Shown here piece after piece: positions 16,242-22,439 of a DNA stretch of 25,242 nt. The DNA is from a virus. Within the stretch, counting starts at the first letter, position 1. Each line of letters opens with the position of its first letter. The position numbers and the translations under genes are program-made. The notes beneath the pieces are model-generated. The model was not told where the DNA came from. It saw only the letters and a list, made by a program, of their open reading frames with translations, and did not search any database. The DNA lies in the IMG/VR virus record IMGVR_UViG_3300024999_000364, positions 1-25,242 of that record; one strand, 5' to 3'.

Positions 16242-16646
16242 ATGGCAAACTTACTAAAACACTTAATCAGAGATGTCGCCGGTATCGTCGTCCCGCAATA
16301 TCTCAAGGAAGATGAGTCAGATTTTGAGGCTGTGAAGGGGAAAGATGGGGCGCTGAACGTAAATGCTTACGTTGTTGGGAGTTTAGCGAACGTTTCTAAT
16401 GTGCTAAATGTGACTACGGCAGGAACAAGAGTACAACTTCCAGATATACCTTGTCGAGAAGTAACATTAATTGCTAAACGCACAGTTACTGGATACATTT
16501 ACGCAGGAGATAGTTTAGTTAGTAATCTTAGATACGGAGTTGAACTTGCTTCTAAGGAGGCTTTTACCTTTGCGGTGGCAAACGCTAATCAAGTGTGGAT
16601 TGATTCCTCAGTAAGTGGGGAGGGGATTTCTTATGTCGCAATCTAG
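16242..16646 (+). CDS. Putative tail-tip / virion surface protein (134 aa)
   Basis: No named family. After a helical start (MANLLKHLIRDVAGIVVPQY) the protein is mainly beta, with LPDIPCREVTLIAKRTVTGY and a Val/Ala-rich end (VWIDSSVSGEGISYVAI). I recall similar sequences from phage surface or fibre genes but cannot name the fold. An ATG 21 bases upstream is possible; I chose 16242 because GAGGAAGGGG lies before it. It overlaps the next gene by 14 bases, so the two are coupled and probably form one structure. Confidence 0.65.
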   Translation: MANLLKHLIRDVAGIVVPQYLKEDESDFEAVKGKDGALNVNAYVVGSLANVSNVLNVTTAGTRVQLPDIPCREVTLIAKRTVTGYIYAGDSLVSNLRYGVELASKEAFTFAVANANQVWIDSSVSGEGISYVAI

Positions 16647-17991
16647 ATTCGATGCTAGTGGAGGAACTAAGCAAGAACTTAATGTGTATAAGGCAGAAAC
16701 TACGACACAAATGACTGATCTATTTACTCAAAAGGGTAATAACGATATTTATTTACAAAGTGGCAGAGTGTCATCAAAAGCAATCTACAACGTAGGTGGT
16801 CATATTTTTGTTGTTACCCGTAAACCACATGGTAAAGGATATATTAGATTTAGGTTAAGAAGTGGTTTAACTACAACGACAGAATCACTTGGAGGAGCAC
16901 AGGAATTATTAAGGGTTGTAGAGGTTTTTAATGTCCCAGATTGTTTTAGCTTAAAACTGAATGAAGTATCTAACAATGACGGTGCAAAATGGGCTACCCT
17001 AACAAATGCTTTAATGAGTGGTATAACAGTACCATATAGGCGTAACTCCGTTGGTTCAGCTATAGGAGATTGGATAGAATATAGTGTTGTTGTCCCTGCT
17101 GGTATCTATTCAATTCAAGCGTTGCTGTATTTAACGAGTGGCGGTAGTGATAGTATCACGATTAGCATAGACGGAGTTGATGAGGTAACTGGTGTAACGT
17201 GCAAAGAGGCCACAAGCCAATTTGGTAGGATTGATATACCAATCACGCCAGGCACACATACACTCAGATTCACCTCTGTTAACGCAGGGTTTGTCTCGAT
17301 TGCAGGAGTCAATGTTGTTGACTTAAAGGATTACAAGGATGGGTTTAACTTTGATAATATCGTAACACTACATGAGGGTGCAACGAATGAATATATCACA
17401 AACGGTGGTTCGTGTGATTATGCTATGTTTGATTCTGATTTACAGAAATGGTGTGGAAGTTATCACGGAGGAGAAACTCAAGATAGAGTTTTACATCTTA
17501 TAGATGGGGTAAGTGTCCCAATGGGTGTTGGTGACGCTTATATAGGCAACGCTTTTGAGTTAGAGCAGGACACAAATATTAACGATAAAATTAATGCTTT
17601 TTCTCGTAACATTTTTAAGCAAGATGGTTCAAGGGAGTTTGAGGTTAGCTTTGTTGGGAATATAAATTTAACAACTTTGTATGTAAACATGACAACAACT
17701 AAGGACACTTACGATACTGTTTTATATCCAAAAAGAATTAATACAGATGCGAATGGGACGTACTATTTACCTAGAAATTGTAATTATGTTGTGCAAAGGA
17801 ATGATGTAAATAACCAAAAGGTTATAACGGTTTTAAATAATAATATCTTACCAATTACTGATTTGGACAACGCAGTTAAGGTGCAAACCACACAAGGATT
17901 CTACAATAAGGTGTATAAAGCTAACATCGAATCACTTGTCCCTGTTAATTTTACAGAGGGTAATTTTAGGGTTACGCACATCTTTGAGTAG
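16633..17991 (+). CDS. Putative receptor-binding / tail-tip protein with beta-sandwich domain (452 aa)
   Basis: Large beta-rich protein, likely at the end of the tail. Residues about 140-220 (AIGDWIEYSVVVPAGIYSI, ITISIDGVDEVTGV, RIDIPITPGTHTLRF) form a recognisable carbohydrate-binding-like beta sandwich. The rest, with SCDYAMFDSDLQKWCGSYHG and many short Asn/Thr strands, is not assigned. Start chosen at ATG 16633, after GGGGAGGGG. The gene is notably richer in A and T than the head genes, consistent with a host-range cassette exchanged between phages. Last gene of the plus-strand tail operon; no strong plus-strand terminator follows. Confidence 0.6.
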   Translation: MSQSRFDASGGTKQELNVYKAETTTQMTDLFTQKGNNDIYLQSGRVSSKAIYNVGGHIFVVTRKPHGKGYIRFRLRSGLTTTTESLGGAQELLRVVEVFNVPDCFSLKLNEVSNNDGAKWATLTNALMSGITVPYRRNSVGSAIGDWIEYSVVVPAGIYSIQALLYLTSGGSDSITISIDGVDEVTGVTCKEATSQFGRIDIPITPGTHTLRFTSVNAGFVSIAGVNVVDLKDYKDGFNFDNIVTLHEGATNEYITNGGSCDYAMFDSDLQKWCGSYHGGETQDRVLHLIDGVSVPMGVGDAYIGNAFELEQDTNINDKINAFSRNIFKQDGSREFEVSFVGNINLTTLYVNMTTTKDTYDTVLYPKRINTDANGTYYLPRNCNYVVQRNDVNNQKVITVLNNNILPITDLDNAVKVQTTQGFYNKVYKANIESLVPVNFTEGNFRVTHIFE

Positions 17992-18031
17992 TTTAAACCT
18001 TCGCTAAAGATACAAACGTATTTGACCCAAC

Positions 18032-18056
18032 AAAAAAGCCCCCAATCAAGGGGACT
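18032..18056 (-). terminator. Rho-independent terminator of the recombinase operon
   Basis: Read on the minus strand: AGTCCCC, loop TTGATT, GGGGGCT (seven pairs, one G-U) followed by six T. It lies 5 bases after the recombinase stop codon. On the plus strand no T run follows, so late transcripts from the tail genes are not expected to stop here. Confidence 0.85.
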
Positions 18057-18061
18057 CCGCA

Positions 18062-18940
18062 TCAGTTTACCAAAAACTTATCATACATCCTTGCCATCTC
18101 AGAACCGTTAATATTTGTGTACCTGCGAGTAGTCTCAGTGCTATGGTGGCCTAGTAACCGAGCAATAAAATCGATATCCGCCCCCTGCTCATACATCCCT
18201 GTTGCAAAGGTGTGACGGAGCATGTGGGGAGTTACTTTATCCTTTATCCCTGCCTTCTTAGCCTGATCCTTGATCTGCATCTCGATTGACCGGATCGTCA
18301 AGCGTTCGCCGTACTTATTGACGAGCAGTGCAGGGTTATCATCTTTCCGCGTGTTAAGATAGCTGATAATGCAAAATTTCGCAATCGGTCCGAAAAAGAC
18401 GAGTCGCTCCTTATTTCCCTTGCCGGTAACTCTTATCTGGCGATTGGTCATGATCAAATCATCACGGTTGAGTTTTACGAGTTCGCCAATTCGCATGCCT
18501 GACGATACGAGCAACTCCATGATAGCTTGATTGCGAGGTGATTTTGGATGCCATCGTAACAGTTCAACATCCTCGTGGCTCAAATTACGCGGTAACATAT
18601 CTGGCTCCCTTGGCGCCTTGATCTTACGCATAGGATTTTTCTCAAGATACTCCTCCTCAACCAACCACGTAAAATATGCCTTGAGGGTTGATATCTTGCG
18701 GTTGATACTGCGTTGGGCCATCTCGTTGAATTGGGTTAAGTAGCTACGCAAGTCGTTTGTCGTAGCATCGACGGATGGCTTGTCCAAGTATTTTGCAAAC
18801 TTTCTTAGCTCCATTCTGTATTGATCCAGTGTTCCATCAGCTAAGCCCTCTAGCTTTCTTGCAACTAAAAATTCCTGAACATATCTCATCTCTCTATCGC
18901 TCCTCTTTCTAGGACCGGAGCATCGTGGTATAATGTCCAT
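18062..18940 (-). CDS. Tyrosine recombinase / integrase, XerD-like (292 aa)
   Basis: Site-specific recombinase. An N-terminal core-binding domain (residues 18-105, YVQEFLVARKLEGLADGTLD) precedes the catalytic domain with Arg150 in SGMRIGE, Lys174 in GKGNKERL, His239 and Arg242 in PHMLRHTFAT, His265 in LLGHHS and Tyr274 in RRYTNIN, so it is intact. The size and compact fold resemble XerC/D more than lambda-type integrases. Two starts are possible: ATG 18940, whose CGGAG site lies inside hairpins, and ATG 18889, with AGGAG upstream and matching the domain start better. It may integrate the phage or resolve dimers of a plasmid form. It is the third gene of a minus-strand operon lying across the late region. 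Confidence 0.92.
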   Translation of the reverse strand: MDIIPRCSGPRKRSDREMRYVQEFLVARKLEGLADGTLDQYRMELRKFAKYLDKPSVDATTNDLRSYLTQFNEMAQRSINRKISTLKAYFTWLVEEEYLEKNPMRKIKAPREPDMLPRNLSHEDVELLRWHPKSPRNQAIMELLVSSGMRIGELVKLNRDDLIMTNRQIRVTGKGNKERLVFFGPIAKFCIISYLNTRKDDNPALLVNKYGERLTIRSIEMQIKDQAKKAGIKDKVTPHMLRHTFATGMYEQGADIDFIARLLGHHSTETTRRYTNINGSEMARMYDKFLVN

Positions 18941-18997
18941 GACACTCCGGTGTCGCGTTAAGCACTCGTTCGGCCGGCAAGCTATGGACGGGTGCTT
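18926..18997 (+). ncRNA. Candidate antisense RNA over the recombinase start site
   Basis: On the plus strand an extended -10 box TGGTATAAT (18926-18934) would start RNA near 18941. The RNA would open with GACAC-TCCG-GTGTC (18941-18954), a five-pair stem capped by a UNCG-type tetraloop. A second stem follows, AAGCACTCGT (18960-18969) with ACGGGTGCTT (18988-18997), ten pairs including one G-U. The corresponding pair on the minus-strand RNA would be A-C, so the plus strand is the better folded one. The RNA would be complementary to the ribosome site of the recombinase. No clear T-run terminator is seen; the 3' end is undefined. Inference from sequence only. Confidence 0.35.
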
Positions 18998-19200
18998 TCC
19001 TGTTCGTATTTTGACATTCTTTCATTCAGCCACTTTGCAGATTGTTCGTAGGCACTAGCCCTTCCTTCATGCCATCCGTTCATATTTCCTGTAGCATTTC
19101 GCTTGGAGACTTCGGCACATTCGGCGATAAAATCAACATCATCCTTGATTCCGCTTAAGATTTCGACGAGTTGATCTTTGGTTAGGTTTTCAAATATCAT
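18982..19200 (-). CDS. Small hypothetical protein in the recombinase operon (72 aa)
   Basis: Not recognised. Acidic, helical protein without membrane segments: an N-terminal TKDQLVEILSGIKDDVDFIA helix, then GWHEGRASAYEQSAKWLNER. A very strong ribosome site AAAGGAGGAGC precedes the ATG. A small GC-rich hairpin (GCCGG and CCGGC, 19217-19234) stands just upstream of that site. The last codons lie within the second stem of the candidate antisense RNA. It could be an excision or regulatory factor by position, but nothing in the sequence proves it. Confidence 0.65.
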   Translation of the reverse strand: MIFENLTKDQLVEILSGIKDDVDFIAECAEVSKRNATGNMNGWHEGRASAYEQSAKWLNERMSKYEQESTRP

Positions 19201-19250
19201 GTTTGCTCCTCCTTTCGCCGGTATTGGCCCCGGCTGGCGTTTGGGTTGAG

Positions 19251-19445
19251 TTAGTTAACCAAGCATTTTGCGTATTCATATCCGTGCATGTAAGCATCAA
19301 ATAAAGTATTTATATATCCATCGGTATACCACACGCCTTTTATTCCTGACTTATCTCTTTCCACATTGTGTCCATAGGTTATTTCTTTCACATTTTTCTC
19401 GAATTGCGTCATTAGATCGCAGAATTCTTTGTCACCTTTTCGCAT
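19251..19445 (-). CDS. Small hypothetical protein, first gene of the recombinase operon (64 aa)
   Basis: Not recognised. Helical and charged, with GYINTLFDAYMHGYEYAKCL near its end. The ribosome site GAGGGGG is followed by an A-rich spacer and ATG. Its promoter (TTGATT, 17 bases, TATAAT on the minus strand) lies about 35 bases upstream and carries a repeated operator. It is followed by the 72-residue gene and the recombinase, apparently on one transcript. Confidence 0.65.
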   Translation of the reverse strand: MRKGDKEFCDLMTQFEKNVKEITYGHNVERDKSGIKGVWYTDGYINTLFDAYMHGYEYAKCLVN

Positions 19446-19477
19446 TTTCTTTTCCCCCTCAAATTTGATCTTAAGTT

Positions 19478-19542
19478 ATTATACCATAGCGTTAGTACAT
19501 AATCAACACTTTTTACACTAGCATTAGTACATTTTTTATGGT
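19478..19542. promoter_or_regulatory. Divergent promoters with a duplicated 14-bp operator
   Basis: Minus-strand promoter: -35 TTGATT (19501-19506), 17-base spacer, -10 TATAAT within TGGTATAAT (19478-19486). Plus-strand promoter: -35 TTTACA (19512-19517), a long 19-base spacer, -10 TATGGT (19537-19542), the weaker of the two. A repeated site, TAGCGTTAGTACAT (19487-19500) and TAGCATTAGTACAT (19519-19532), differs at one base and lies in the same orientation, one copy in each spacer, 32 bases apart. Bound repressor would block both promoters. The ribbon-helix-helix protein encoded next door is the obvious candidate to bind it. Confidence 0.65.
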
Positions 19543-19564
19543 ATGCTTAATCCGAGGTGATAGT

Positions 19565-19753
19565 GTGCCAACTGCGAGGACTAGGGCGAATAGGAAGTAT
19601 AATGAGAAAGCATATGATAGAGTTCCGCTTACGGTTCCAAAGGGTCAAAAGGAAATAATCAAGGCTTTTGCCGAAAGTGAAGGATTGAGCGTTAATGCTT
19701 TTATCAATTCGGCCATACAGGAAAAAATGAACAAAAAAGACGCTGAAGCATAA
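19565..19753 (+). CDS. Ribbon-helix-helix (Arc-type) DNA-binding protein (62 aa)
   Basis: Small repressor-like protein. A basic N-terminus (TARTRANRKYNEK) leads into the beta strand YDRVPLTVPKG and two helices (KEIIKAFAESEG, SVNAFINSAIQEKM), the Arc/MetJ-like fold that binds DNA as a dimer of dimers. The GTG start follows CGAGGTGAT; an ATG 27 bases upstream overlaps the -10 box and is rejected. Likely represses its own promoter and the recombinase operon through the duplicated operator. Its stop codon is inside the loop of a hairpin. An antitoxin role is possible but no toxin partner is evident. Confidence 0.8.
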   Translation: MPTARTRANRKYNEKAYDRVPLTVPKGQKEIIKAFAESEGLSVNAFINSAIQEKMNKKDAEA

Positions 19754-19796
19754 GCCTTGGCGTCTTTCCTTTACCGTCCATCGAGGCGGTCTTTTT
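19736..19796 (+). terminator. Hairpin and rho-independent terminator after the RHH gene
   Basis: Two stems in tandem. AAAGACGC (19736-19743) pairs with GCGTCTTT (19760-19767) around a 16-base loop containing the stop codon. ACCGTC (19773-19778) pairs with GGCGGT (19785-19790), one G-U, around CATCGA, and is followed by CTTTTT. The second is a convincing terminator. It separates the repressor gene from the lysis genes. Confidence 0.8.
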
Positions 19797-19799
19797 ATG

Positions 19800-19887
19800 C
19801 CCCAAATCTAAGCCCGAAAAGCGGAGGGGTGACCGCGAAGTAGGGGCGCTGGGGCTCCAATGGGTAGCAACGAAAGGATGGTAATGT
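19800..19887 (+). other. G-rich, possibly structured leader of the lysis operon
   Basis: No gene. Four G runs (19826-19829, 19843-19846, 19851-19854, 19862-19864) could form a G-quadruplex; alternatively GCGG and CCGC (19821-19824, 19832-19835), AGCCC and GGGCT, and GGAG and CTCC could pair. I compared it from memory with c-di-AMP, THF, cobalamin and c-di-GMP riboswitch cores and found no match. No clear promoter is visible in it. The holin ribosome site AAAGGATGG is at its end. Confidence 0.35.
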
Positions 19888-20292
19888 ATGAATACTAAAG
19901 AATTTAGTTTCAATACCCTCATTGCAGGTGCAGGAACAATCACAAGCGCATGGTTAGGAGGTTGGGACAAGGCACTGAACGTGCTCGTAGTGATGATGGT
20001 CCTTGACTATGCTATAGGATGCCTCGGGGCCGTAAAGCTGGCAAAGCTCAACAGTGAAGTGATGTTCTGGGGAGGCATACGCAAGATATCCATCCTCACA
20101 GTCGTTGCGCTGGCTGTGCTCTTTGATCAGATGCTAGGCAATCCTGACCCGATTCTTCGCACACTTGCTATTTACTTTTATGCGGCCCGGGAAGGTGTGA
20201 GCGTGACAGAAAACTTAGGCATACTTGGCGTGCCATTGCCTCCTGGAATCGCTCGGGTGCTTGAGCAGTTGCAGGATAAAGGCGGTAAGTGA
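19888..20292 (+). CDS. Phage holin (134 aa)
   Basis: Membrane pore former that times lysis. Three hydrophobic segments are visible (about residues 10-25, 28-48 around LNVLVVMMVLDYAIGCLGAV, and 66-85 around ISILTVVALAVLFD), with a conserved GGIRKISI and a C-terminal charged tail. This fits the toxin-secretion/phage-lysis holin family of Firmicute phages (about 130-145 residues). The ATG is preceded by AAAGGATGG. The stop overlaps the endolysin start in TGATG, so both lysis proteins are coupled. Confidence 0.88.
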   Translation: MNTKEFSFNTLIAGAGTITSAWLGGWDKALNVLVVMMVLDYAIGCLGAVKLAKLNSEVMFWGGIRKISILTVVALAVLFDQMLGNPDPILRTLAIYFYAAREGVSVTENLGILGVPLPPGIARVLEQLQDKGGK

Positions 20293-21848
20293 TGCTCAAG
20301 GAAAACGATGAACCAAGGAGAGATTCTAACTTAAACATCTGGCATAATGCAGGTTATACGGGTAAGGGCGTAAATATCCTCGTCTGTGATTTCAACGGCA
20401 AGATTTATGACCACATGAAGGACTATGCTGTGTTGATCGACCCTGAAGGAGTTATGACGAAAGAGGCTAGGCATAACACATTTGTAGCTCAAGTTGTTCA
20501 TGAGGCGGCTCCTGATGCTACTGTCTATGTAACTCCTTGGACCCACTCATCCAAGGAAATAACCGATTGGCTTAGAGAGAATCCCAAGCTTATTGATATT
20601 GCAGGGGCAAGTTTAACAACTCCTGTGACGGATGATTTCAACATATTTAAGGAACTTGATATTCCGTTTACTGCATCAAGTGGAAATGATTCTGATAAGG
20701 GTAAAAACGGAGTCAACTTCCCTGCTAATCTGGATTGGAATATCGCTGTAGGGGCTTATAACTGGAAAGATAAAGGCGTTAATAGCAACGATGTTACCGG
20801 TTATTCAAACGGTGGCGAAGACTTGGATTGCGTTTCCTTAACTAACATCTATGTCCAGAATGAAGACGGAACATATATTCACCCATACTCAGGAACAAGT
20901 ACATCTCGACCATGGCTAGATGGAAAAATGGGCTGCTACATCCAATGGCGAAAAGAGCATGGTTTACCTAGATTAACTCAAGCTATGGCGAAGAAGTTCG
21001 TTCGCGAAAACTGCATCGACATTAAAGCAAAAGGTTTTGACTACGATTCTGGTCATGGCCTTTTTTGTTTGCCGCCAACAATCCCCGAAATACCAAAGGA
21101 GGAAGATATGTCTGCTCCATACCAACGTACAACACAAGCGATCGTTATTCATCACATGGGCGATAAATTACCTCCGGATGTCTCGATCCTCAAACGATGG
21201 AATCCATACAACTACGATTATCCAGAGTATGATTTCGGCATCGAGGCAGACGGAACGATCCGGATCGGTAGGCCGTTGACTATCCAGGGGGCGCACACAA
21301 CGAGCGATAAGCCGCCTTATTCGCAGTGGGGGCACCAGTGGTGGAATCGTAATACTATCAGCATCGGCTTAGCTGGAGACTTCACTCTGTACCCTATGCC
21401 AAGGGAGCAGTTTAACGCTCTGGTTAGCCTTGTGAAGAGTTTAATGACTAAGTATAGGCTAACACTCGATGAAGTCTATCCACACGGTCAGGTGACGTAT
21501 ACGGATTGCCCGGGGTGCACTTATAGTAAGGTTCCTGCACTCACAAAGGGTAAATGGTCCTACGATGAATTCGAGCGGGCAGTAAGCAAGGAGGAAGATG
21601 ATGTGCTGGATGTAGCGATTTTGTTATACAGCAAGGATGATTATTGGGCCGGGGCTGATGTAGCTGATCGGAACGGCAATTGTGCGATCTTTGTGCGACC
21701 TGCTGATAAGTCAGCGCCGAAGGATGCGATGAGTGCAAAGAAGTTGATCGTTGTTGGTGGGCCGACAGTGGGGCATGCGAACGAGGTGTTATTGTCGGGG
21801 AATGATAGATATGATACGGCGGCTGCTGTGGGGAAGTACTTAGGGTAG
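20292..21848 (+). CDS. Endolysin: S8 protease, zinc amidase and CWB2 domains (518 aa)
   Basis: Cell-wall-degrading enzyme with three domains. Residues 1-260 form a subtilisin-type domain with Asp33 (VCDFNG), His61 (RHNTFVAQVV), oxyanion Asn132 (SSGND) and Ser203 (SGTSTSRP), all intact. Residues about 280-430 are an N-acetylmuramoyl-L-alanine amidase of the PGRP/Amidase_2 type, zinc ligands His287 or 288 (VIHHM), His398 (YPHGQ) and Cys406 (TDCPG). Residues 438-518 resemble a CWB2 wall-binding repeat (LIVVGGPTVGH, SGNDRYDTAAAV). No signal peptide, as expected with a holin. ATG 20292 overlaps the holin stop; GTG 20289 is an alternative. Each linker holds a strong ribosome site, at 21095-21102 (before ATG 21108) and 21588-21594 (before GTG 21603), both in frame. 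Confidence 0.9.
   Translation: MLKENDEPRRDSNLNIWHNAGYTGKGVNILVCDFNGKIYDHMKDYAVLIDPEGVMTKEARHNTFVAQVVHEAAPDATVYVTPWTHSSKEITDWLRENPKLIDIAGASLTTPVTDDFNIFKELDIPFTASSGNDSDKGKNGVNFPANLDWNIAVGAYNWKDKGVNSNDVTGYSNGGEDLDCVSLTNIYVQNEDGTYIHPYSGTSTSRPWLDGKMGCYIQWRKEHGLPRLTQAMAKKFVRENCIDIKAKGFDYDSGHGLFCLPPTIPEIPKEEDMSAPYQRTTQAIVIHHMGDKLPPDVSILKRWNPYNYDYPEYDFGIEADGTIRIGRPLTIQGAHTTSDKPPYSQWGHQWWNRNTISIGLAGDFTLYPMPREQFNALVSLVKSLMTKYRLTLDEVYPHGQVTYTDCPGCTYSKVPALTKGKWSYDEFERAVSKEEDDVLDVAILLYSKDDYWAGADVADRNGNCAIFVRPADKSAPKDAMSAKKLIVVGGPTVGHANEVLLSGNDRYDTAAAVGKYLG
21095..21110 (+). promoter_or_regulatory. Internal ribosome site and ATG inside the endolysin gene
   Basis: AAAGGAGG, five bases, then ATG (21108) in the lysin frame. 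It would make an amidase plus CWB2 protein of 246 residues starting MSAPYQRTTQ, exactly at the linker between protease and amidase domains. Confidence 0.55.
21588..21605 (+). promoter_or_regulatory. Second internal ribosome site and GTG inside the endolysin gene
   Basis: AAGGAGG, eight bases, then GTG (21603) in the lysin frame. It would give an 81-residue wall-binding domain on its own (M/VLDVAILLYSKDD). Two out-of-frame ATG codons nearby compete with it. Confidence 0.4.
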
Positions 21849-21939
21849 ATACTCGACAGTGTCGGCGGTAGCTGCAATTATTGCAACATTGATGAATCGG
21901 GACGCTCAACAGATCATTTTGTTGGAGTCAACAATATGA
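21844..21939 (+). other. Possible CWB2 continuation in the next reading frame
   Basis: Directly across the endolysin stop, the +1 frame is open for about 31 codons: GRYSTVSAVAAIIATLM, then NRDAQQIILLEST. The pattern RY-T--AVA then DA--IILLES resembles the next CWB2 half-repeat. There is no ribosome site or start. Either a recent frameshift truncated the lysin, or translation slips at GGG TAG, or the similarity is chance. Confidence 0.3.
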
Positions 21940-22060
21940 TACAATGCAAAAAAAAGACCATTTGGGATAATACCCAGCGGCATGGCTGTGACGAACTAAT
22001 AACTCGGTCCAGCCCTTCATAACAAAAAGCCCTCGGCCTTAATTGGTCGGGGGCTTTTTT
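21937..22060 (+). ncRNA. Candidate small RNA, promoter to terminator without a gene
   Basis: An extended -10 box TGATACAAT (21937-21945), preceded by the palindrome TTGTTG-GAGT-CAACAA (21919-21934) over its -35 zone, should start RNA near 21952. The RNA of about 109 nt would hold the stem TGGG/CCCA (21963-21966, 21973-21976), a larger stem with GGCTG (21984-21988) and CAGCC (22010-22014) extended by GAC/GTC and GA/TC, and then the strong terminator. No open frame of note is inside. It may only be a lysis-operon tail, but the promoter argues for a separate transcript. Confidence 0.4.
22024..22060. terminator. Strong bidirectional rho-independent terminator
   Basis: AAAAAGCCCTCGGCC (22024-22038) pairs with GGTCGGGGGCTTTTT (22045-22059), 15 pairs with two G-U, around TTAATT. 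T runs follow on both strands. It separates the plus-strand late genes from the minus-strand cluster that converges on it. Confidence 0.92.
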
Positions 22061-22082
22061 GTGCGTTCTGGTACCCAGCGAT

Positions 22083-22349
22083 CTACGCATTCACTTGAGA
22101 CCTTTGCGTTTTATCATGCTTCCATGAATTATCGCAATCACTGCATTTAAGAGTCTTTTTTATAAAAGGTAATGTAACTATCATTGCGATGCCGACAATA
22201 GCTAACGCGATGCCGAGAGGTGGAAAGAGTAGAATAAACCATATCGAAAAACTTATTAGACCCAAGCCAACGAGGAATGTTTTTGCCTTACTACCAATTT
22301 GTTTCACCTTTTTAGAGCCACATCGAGGACAGGGTTCCCATTCAATCAT
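22083..22349 (-). CDS. Zinc-ribbon membrane protein (88 aa)
   Basis: An N-terminal CPRCG (residues 7-11) and a later CSDC (about 69-72) form a split zinc ribbon. Between them a long hydrophobic hairpin (FLVGLGLISFSIWFILLFPP and GIALAIVGIAMIVTLPFI) gives two membrane helices. The zinc ribbon should be in the cytosol. Ribosome site AAAGGAG stands before the ATG. It is the last gene of the minus-strand cluster, after a 256-base spacer, and may be separately transcribed. Function unknown. Confidence 0.8.
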   Translation of the reverse strand: MIEWEPCPRCGSKKVKQIGSKAKTFLVGLGLISFSIWFILLFPPLGIALAIVGIAMIVTLPFIKKTLKCSDCDNSWKHDKTQRSQVNA

Positions 22350-22439
22350 AATAAAACAACTCCTTTTTGCTGAAATTCTTCACGGTACATGGTTTTCCTG
22401 CTTTTCGACAGGATAAATCGTTTTGCGACTATCGGGAGA

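Noticed and set aside
18000-18030. AGATAC-AAAC-GTATTT inverted repeat, possible crossover site for the recombinase
   Set aside because: Only five of six bases match and it does not resemble the dif consensus I know; too weak to call an attachment site.
19800-19887. Riboswitch in the holin leader
   Set aside because: Compared from memory with c-di-AMP, THF, cobalamin, TPP and c-di-GMP cores; no conserved core found, so only a structured leader is claimed.
21970-22080. TACCCAGCG present twice, about 100 bases apart (21971-21979 and 22072-22080), as possible att repeats
   Set aside because: Nine bases is within chance and the first copy is part of a stem in the candidate small RNA.
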